Assembly (NCBI GenBank): GCA_029858605.1
Contig: JAOUET010000062.1
Coordinates: 1 to 9,232 of the forward strand
Origin: Coriobacteriia bacterium
Lineage (GTDB): Bacteria > Actinomycetota > Coriobacteriia > Anaerosomatales > JAENZW01
DNA: 9,232 bases
Reading direction: 5' to 3'
Part shown: positions 5,767 through 9,232 of the stretch, piece after piece
Numbering within the stretch: the first letter of the stretch is position 1
How the letters are laid out: each line of letters opens with the position of its first letter
Made by a program: the position numbers and the translations under genes
The notes under the pieces: model-generated
What the model saw: the letters and a program-made list of their open reading frames with translations, nothing else
Told to the model about the DNA's origin: nothing
Database searches by the model: none

Positions 5767-7008
5767 ATGACAGCGCCGTCCGACTCGCCTAAAGCCGCTG
5801 CTCTCGCGTCGGCAGCCGCCGACTACATGGCGCTCGAGCAGCGCTTCGGTGCGCACAACTACGAACCGCTGCCGGTCGTGGTGGCGCACGGGCAGGGCGC
5901 GTGGGTCTGGGACGTGGACGGGAAGCGCTACCTTGACTTCCTGGCCGCCTACTCGGCCATCAACTTCGGCCACTGTCACCCCACACTCGTAGGCGTCGCA
6001 CACGACCAGCTCGAACACCTCACGCTGACCAGCCGCGCCGTCTACACCGACCAGCTCGGCGCGTTCGAGCGCGACCTCGCCCACCTCACCGGCAAGGACA
6101 TGGTGCTCACGATGAACACGGGCGCCGAAGGCGTCGAGTCCGCAATCAAGGTAGCCCGGAAGTGGGGTTACGAGGTCAAAGGCGTGGGCGCGGACAGCGC
6201 GAAGATCGTAGTCTGCGACAACAACTTCCACGGTCGCACCACGACGATCGTTGGCTTCTCCTCTGATCCCAGGGCACGCACCGGGTTCGGTCCGTTCTCG
6301 CCGGGCTTCATGCACGTCCCGTTCGCGGACGCGGAAGCTCTCGAGAAGGCCCTCGGCGACCCGGACGTGGTGGCGTTCCTCTTCGAGCCGATACAGGGCG
6401 AAGCCGGCGTGATTCTCCCGCCTGACGGCTACCTCGGTGCCGTTCGCAACCTGTGTTCTCGCCACAACGTGCTGATGATCGCCGACGAGATCCAGACCGG
6501 CCTCGGCCGAACGGGTTACACGTTCGGCTGCGACCACGAGAACGTGAAACCCGACGTCTACGTCCTCGGCAAAGCCCTCGGCGGAGGGATCGTCCCCCTC
6601 TCGGCGGTCGCCGCCGACCGCGACGTCCTCGGCGTCCTCACGCCCGGCACGCACGGCTCGACTTTCGGAGGCAACCCGCTTGCATGCGCCATCGGACGAG
6701 CGGTCCTCGACATCGTGCGCACCGGCGAGTACCAGGAACGCTCGCGCCGTCTCGGCGAGACGATGCTTCACACGCTGCGGAACGCGCCGCTGCCGTCCAT
6801 CACCGAGGTGCGTGGCCGAGGACTCTGGGCGGGCATCGAACTGGCGCCTGCGGCCGGCCCCGCGAGCAAGCACTGCGAGCGCCTGCTCGAGCGCGGAATC
6901 ATCGTGAGGGACACGCACGCGACGACGCTGCGGCTCGCGCCACCGCTAGTCATCGAAGAGGAGGATCTGGAATGGGCGCTGCAGCAGATCCTCGAGGTGC
7001 TCGCCTAG
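5767..7008 (+). CDS. rocD: Ornithine aminotransferase
   Basis: This PLP enzyme (ornithine--oxo-acid transaminase, EC 2.6.1.13) transfers the delta-amino group of ornithine to 2-oxoglutarate, giving glutamate 5-semialdehyde and glutamate, and links arginine breakdown with proline and glutamate. The 413-residue protein is full length. K269 in LGKALGGG is the Schiff-base lysine, D240 in DEIQTGLGRTG contacts the PLP nitrogen, and Y32, Y62, R157, E212 and T299 match the substrate and cofactor residues of human ornithine aminotransferase (Y55, Y85, R180, E235, T322) at a constant offset of 23, which favours it over acetylornithine aminotransferase. R389 in LRLAPPL is the likely carboxylate-binding arginine. 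ATG 5767 is chosen because GAGGAGGA (5753-5760) stands 6 nt upstream; an in-frame start at 5707 lacks this. It stands alone on the plus strand and its stop overlaps the stop of the opposing PAS gene. Confidence 0.95.
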   Translation: MTAPSDSPKAAALASAAADYMALEQRFGAHNYEPLPVVVAHGQGAWVWDVDGKRYLDFLAAYSAINFGHCHPTLVGVAHDQLEHLTLTSRAVYTDQLGAFERDLAHLTGKDMVLTMNTGAEGVESAIKVARKWGYEVKGVGADSAKIVVCDNNFHGRTTTIVGFSSDPRARTGFGPFSPGFMHVPFADAEALEKALGDPDVVAFLFEPIQGEAGVILPPDGYLGAVRNLCSRHNVLMIADEIQTGLGRTGYTFGCDHENVKPDVYVLGKALGGGIVPLSAVAADRDVLGVLTPGTHGSTFGGNPLACAIGRAVLDIVRTGEYQERSRRLGETMLHTLRNAPLPSITEVRGRGLWAGIELAPAAGPASKHCERLLERGIIVRDTHATTLRLAPPLVIEEEDLEWALQQILEVLA

Positions 7009-7682
7009 GCCCTAGTGGGCCTCTCGAACGTGGCAACGACGCCGCCGAGCCGACCGGACCGCTCGGAGAGCAGGTGTGTGCTGACCGTGAGATCCACGCG
7101 CCATCCGTTCGGCCACTCGACCGCCACGTCCACGCCCTCGGCCGCCTCCTCCCCGACGAGGCCGCCGAAGTCGGCTGCCGGCTCCGAGCCTGCGCACGTC
7201 ACCGTCCACTCGGGCGTGTGCAACCCGCCTCTCCGGTAGTCCTCGCTGAGGTCGAGAACTTCGCGAGCGGTATCGTTCGCGAAGTTGACACGACCGGCCA
7301 CGTCCAGCACGAGGATGCCCGCGGGCGCGGCGTCGACGATGTCCACCATCATTCGGTAGGAACGAGTCATGGCGGACTGCGCTCGTCTCAAGTCCGACAT
7401 CTGCTGCGCCACATATGCGGCGAAGACGGAGAGCATGACGAGCACGGGGAAGAGGACTTCCACGTAGTCATCAAGATCTTGCAGGAGCGTGCCCGAAAAG
7501 ACGGAGTGGAACACTTCCGAGCCAGTGACGAAGAAGTAGACGCCGAACGAAGCCGCCATGAGCCACTTCGTCATGTTCGTGAACGTGCCGTCTTCGGCGG
7601 TGGGGATCGAGATGGCGACGAGAAGGGCGGCGCCGAAACCCACGAACCCCATCACGTCCCCGAGGGAGGCAAGCGAATCCAT
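7005..7682 (-). CDS. Membrane-anchored PAS-domain protein, no kinase (copy B)
   Basis: A 225-residue paralogue of the protein at 2323-3000, with the same plan: three predicted N-terminal helices (about residues 6-27, 38-58 and 74-93), a helical linker (about 95-116) and a C-terminal PAS-like domain (about 117-219). Shared landmarks are KW at 39-40, AAS at 43-45, TG at 53-54, PAGILVLDVAGRVNFAN at 120-136, LDL at 143-145, LVG at 175-177 and EWPNGWRVDL at 189-198. There is again no output domain. The start ATG directly follows the stop of the small membrane protein gene (TAGATG), with GGGGGG about 8 nt upstream. The 3' end overlaps the rocD stop. The two copies are clearly diverged outside the motifs, so the duplication is old or each came separately. 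Confidence 0.8.
   Translation of the reverse strand: MDSLASLGDVMGFVGFGAALLVAISIPTAEDGTFTNMTKWLMAASFGVYFFVTGSEVFHSVFSGTLLQDLDDYVEVLFPVLVMLSVFAAYVAQQMSDLRRAQSAMTRSYRMMVDIVDAAPAGILVLDVAGRVNFANDTAREVLDLSEDYRRGGLHTPEWTVTCAGSEPAADFGGLVGEEAAEGVDVAVEWPNGWRVDLTVSTHLLSERSGRLGGVVATFERPTRA
7008..7021. terminator. Short GC hairpin at the rocD / PAS gene convergence
   Basis: GGCCC-TAGT-GGGCC can form a 5-bp stem with a 4-nt loop. It begins at the last base of the rocD stop codon and lies within the 3' end of the opposing PAS coding sequence. There is no T-run after it on either strand. It is the only candidate for termination at this junction, and a weak one. Confidence 0.25.
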
Positions 7683-7973
7683 CTATCTGCCCCCCTGATC
7701 CCTCAGAACCTCGACGCGTGTCTGGTACGCGCACAGAGCTGCTGCGATTCCGGCGACCCCGTAGCATAGGTGCTGCACTGCGTTCAGGAAATCCCCGGCC
7801 ACATAGGTTTCGACGACGCTCAAGACGTAGGAGACGTAGATCGCCGCGATGGTTATCGAGTACAGAGGCCGGCTCTTGCTGGACATGCGCAACTGGCTTG
7901 CGATCCGATATATGAACGGCAGCACGACTACCGCGACGGCAAGCCGCACGATCTCCGATAGCTGAAGCGTCAC
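7683..7973 (-). CDS. Small three-helix membrane protein (copy B), partner of the PAS protein
   Basis: A 96-residue protein of unknown function and a paralogue of the one at 2997-3284. Three membrane helices are predicted (about residues 7-25, 36-56 and 63-84). The third helix carries LxxVxH (63-68) with H68, and R86 follows 18 residues later, as in copy A (H66, R84); P19 and P36 are also shared. The start is GTG 7973, preceded by a G-rich ribosome site (GGGGGTG ending 7 nt before it). It is 36 bp downstream of the lipoprotein gene and directly abuts the PAS gene, so it probably belongs to the gatA-lipoprotein transcript. The constant pairing of this small gene with a membrane PAS gene suggests a joint membrane complex. 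Confidence 0.72.
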   Translation of the reverse strand: MTLQLSEIVRLAVAVVVLPFIYRIASQLRMSSKSRPLYSITIAAIYVSYVLSVVETYVAGDFLNAVQHLCYGVAGIAAALCAYQTRVEVLRDQGGR

Positions 7974-7982
7974 GTTGCGGCA

Positions 7983-8003
7983 CCCCCTCCCCCCGCATCC
8001 CCC
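7983..8003 (-). other. G-rich run in the leader of the copy B pair
   Basis: On the minus strand three G-runs of 5, 6 and 5 follow each other (8003-7999, 7994-7989, 7987-7983), ending at the ribosome-binding site of the small membrane protein gene. Part of it must serve as the Shine-Dalgarno sequence. Three runs are one short of a standard four-tract G-quadruplex, so structure formation is uncertain. Confidence 0.5.
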
Positions 8004-8009
8004 AACTGT

Positions 8010-8759
8010 CTACTTCGACGCGCCTTCCGCATAGCCTTGGAAGAACGCGGTCAGCAAGTCCGTGCCCACCTCGCTCTCGTCCGCGACGTGATGCAGCGTT
8101 TCAGCGGGCCCGACGGCGACTGTGCCGTCCGCATTCGCAACGATTCCCTGGACCGCTTCGTTCCCTCGGCCGTCCACCGTCATTCCCATTGTAAGCAGCG
8201 CGCGATCCTTGGCGAGCAGGACGCTGCCGGTCGCGTTCGTCGAGCCGACAGAATCGACGCCGGGCAGCACCGAGAGAGTGTCCGGATCCGCTTCGGCGAT
8301 CAGGAACACGGCTAGCGGGCGCTGGCCCGAACGTGCCACCAGGCCTCCGAGATCGCGCATCGCGCGCGTCGTGCCTTCCTCGGTCCCGTCGAACGCGAGG
8401 ATGTGCGTCTCGGCGCCTCGGCTCTCGGGATCCTCGGAGCTCGCACCGATCACGATCGCCATCGGCTCCAGATAGGCGATGGGTGTCTCGGCAGCGAAAG
8501 CCGTGTTCTCTTCCACGAACGAGTCCAGGAGCTCGTCGAACTCCTCGTCCGTGACACTCGCCCATTCCTCGTCCTGGGCGATGCGCGCCCAATCCGTGTC
8601 GGCCGAAGACCCACCCGGACTGCAGCCGCCGAAGGCGACGACGGCGAGCAACGCGCATACTGCGAGCAACGCAAGTGCGGCCGGGATGCGAGCCAGACGG
8701 ACGCGACGTGCGATGCCGGCCTCGCTTCGAGACCGGCGCCGGCGAGACGCGGTGCTCAT
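8010..8759 (-). CDS. Predicted lipoprotein of unknown function, coupled to gatA
   Basis: A 249-residue protein with a long arginine-rich N-region (residues 5-25), a hydrophobic stretch (27-43) and a cysteine at 46 in AFGGCSPGG that fits a lipobox, although phenylalanine at -3 is not usual. The mature part begins with an acidic, low-complexity segment and then an alternating beta/alpha-like domain (about 90-245) that I do not recognise. It is probably anchored outside the membrane. The hydrophobic stretch is encoded by a short duplication (GCGAGCAACGC at 8644-8654 and 8662-8672 on the plus strand) that gives ALLAV twice. Its ATG overlaps the gatA stop by ATGA, so it is translated from the gatA mRNA; the membrane/PAS pair follows 36 bp later. 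There is no known link between a lipoprotein and tRNA amidation; co-transcription may be incidental. Confidence 0.75.
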   Translation of the reverse strand: MSTASRRRRSRSEAGIARRVRLARIPAALALLAVCALLAVVAFGGCSPGGSSADTDWARIAQDEEWASVTDEEFDELLDSFVEENTAFAAETPIAYLEPMAIVIGASSEDPESRGAETHILAFDGTEEGTTRAMRDLGGLVARSGQRPLAVFLIAEADPDTLSVLPGVDSVGSTNATGSVLLAKDRALLTMGMTVDGRGNEAVQGIVANADGTVAVGPAETLHHVADESEVGTDLLTAFFQGYAEGASK

Positions 8760-9232
8760 GCCGCCTCACCGCCCAAAGCGCGCACGATCGGCGGAGTCGT
8801 GTCGAACTCGACGGCCGACTCGAAAGCGGCCGCGGCACATAGCAGCTTCTCTTCGGCGAAGTAGTCGGCGATCAGCTGGAGCCCGACAGGCAGCCCCGTC
8901 TCGGACCCGAGTCCTGCCGGAACGCTGATCGCGCAGTTGCCGGCGAGGTTCACGGGAATCGTGTATGTGTCGGACAGATACATCTGCAGCGGATCGTCGG
9001 CCTTCTCCCCGAGGCGGAAAGCGGTCGTGGGTGATGTCGGTGTGAGGAGCACGTCGAAGCGCTCGAAAGCCTCGGCGAAGTCGCGCTTGATGAGCGTGCG
9101 GGCCTTCTGCGCTTGGCCGTAGTAGGCCTCGTAGTATCCGGCGGACAGCGCGTAGGTGCCGAGCATGATCCGCCGGATGCTCTCCGCGCCGAAGCCCTCC
9201 GCGCGCGTACGCATGTATAGGTCGATCACGTC
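8756..9232 (-). CDS. gatA: Glutamyl-tRNA(Gln) amidotransferase subunit A, C-terminal part
   Basis: The C-terminal 158 residues of GatA, the amidase subunit that hydrolyses glutamine and passes ammonia to GatB. The gene runs off the right edge of the window, so the catalytic Ser-cisSer-Lys region is not visible. Recognisable family features are RRIMLGTYALSAGYYEAYY, then QKARTLI, FDVLLTPTSPTTAF, the IPVNLAGNCAISVPAGL stretch and GLPVGLQLI. An internal GTG at 9229 is in frame but is not the start; the reading frame is open to the edge. In most bacteria gatC lies just upstream, which would be outside the window. The stop codon overlaps the start of the lipoprotein gene by ATGA. Confidence 0.95.
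   Translation of the reverse strand, partial: DVIDLYMRTRAEGFGAESIRRIMLGTYALSAGYYEAYYGQAQKARTLIKRDFAEAFERFDVLLTPTSPTTAFRLGEKADDPLQMYLSDTYTIPVNLAGNCAISVPAGLGSETGLPVGLQLIADYFAEEKLLCAAAAFESAVEFDTTPPIVRALGGEAA

Noticed and set aside
5626..6918. A 430-codon open frame on the minus strand across rocD
   Set aside because: It lies opposite a convincing rocD, has the valine/arginine/glutamate-rich composition of an antisense shadow, and shows no family motif.
5767..7008. Acetylornithine aminotransferase (argD) call
   Set aside because: The NYEPLPV opening, SAIN with Y62, and the residues equivalent to Y55, Y85, R180 and E235 of human ornithine aminotransferase fit rocD; no arginine-biosynthesis genes are adjacent.
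6453..7769. A 438-codon plus-strand frame across the end of rocD and the opposing PAS gene
   Set aside because: It is out of frame with rocD and antisense to the PAS protein; both real genes have strong homology-type motifs in their own frames.

Overview
The window looks like a chromosomal segment of a high-GC actinobacterium. The GatCAB-type amidotransferase genes, the kinase style (NarL/DegS-type ATPase) and the codon use would fit a deep-branching group such as the Coriobacteriia or relatives. That placement is an inference from gene style and not from a marker gene. There are no RNA genes, insertion sequences or CRISPR arrays in view.

Layout. Bases 1-2260 (+): a promoter region with an inverted repeat, then a two-gene MacB/LolD-type ABC transporter (FtsX-like permease, then ATPase), with a 15-bp tandem repeat in the gap between them. 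Bases 2261-2322: a convergent hairpin. Bases 2323-3284 (-): a coupled pair made of a 95-residue three-helix membrane protein and a 225-residue membrane-anchored PAS protein without a kinase. Bases 3405-4907 (-): gatB. Bases 5013-5447 (-): an orphan histidine-kinase-type ATPase domain, preceded by what may be a decayed phosphoacceptor region. Bases 5767-7008 (+): rocD, ornithine aminotransferase. Bases 7005-7973 (-): a second copy of the small-membrane-protein plus membrane-PAS pair. Bases 8010-8759 (-): a predicted lipoprotein whose start overlaps the gatA stop. Bases 8756-9232 (-): the C-terminal part of gatA, running off the window.

How the genes relate. gatA and gatB encode subunits of the tRNA-dependent amidotransferase and are often adjacent; here about 3.8 kb of other genes separates them. 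The genes between and beside them are mostly pieces of signalling machinery: two paralogous two-gene membrane/PAS modules and one ATPase domain, all on the minus strand. Neither PAS protein has a kinase domain, and the ATPase protein has no recognisable phosphoacceptor histidine. The most interesting idea in this window is that the paired small membrane protein and PAS protein form a split six-helix PAS receptor of an undescribed kind, which may once have fed, or may still feed, a separate HPK7-type ATPase. Sequence alone supports the paralogy and the missing domains. The physical partnership is inference.

rocD is on the opposite strand, converges on the second PAS gene with both stop codons read from one CTAG, and has its own candidate promoter with repeated TGCATA motifs that could be arginine-repressor sites.
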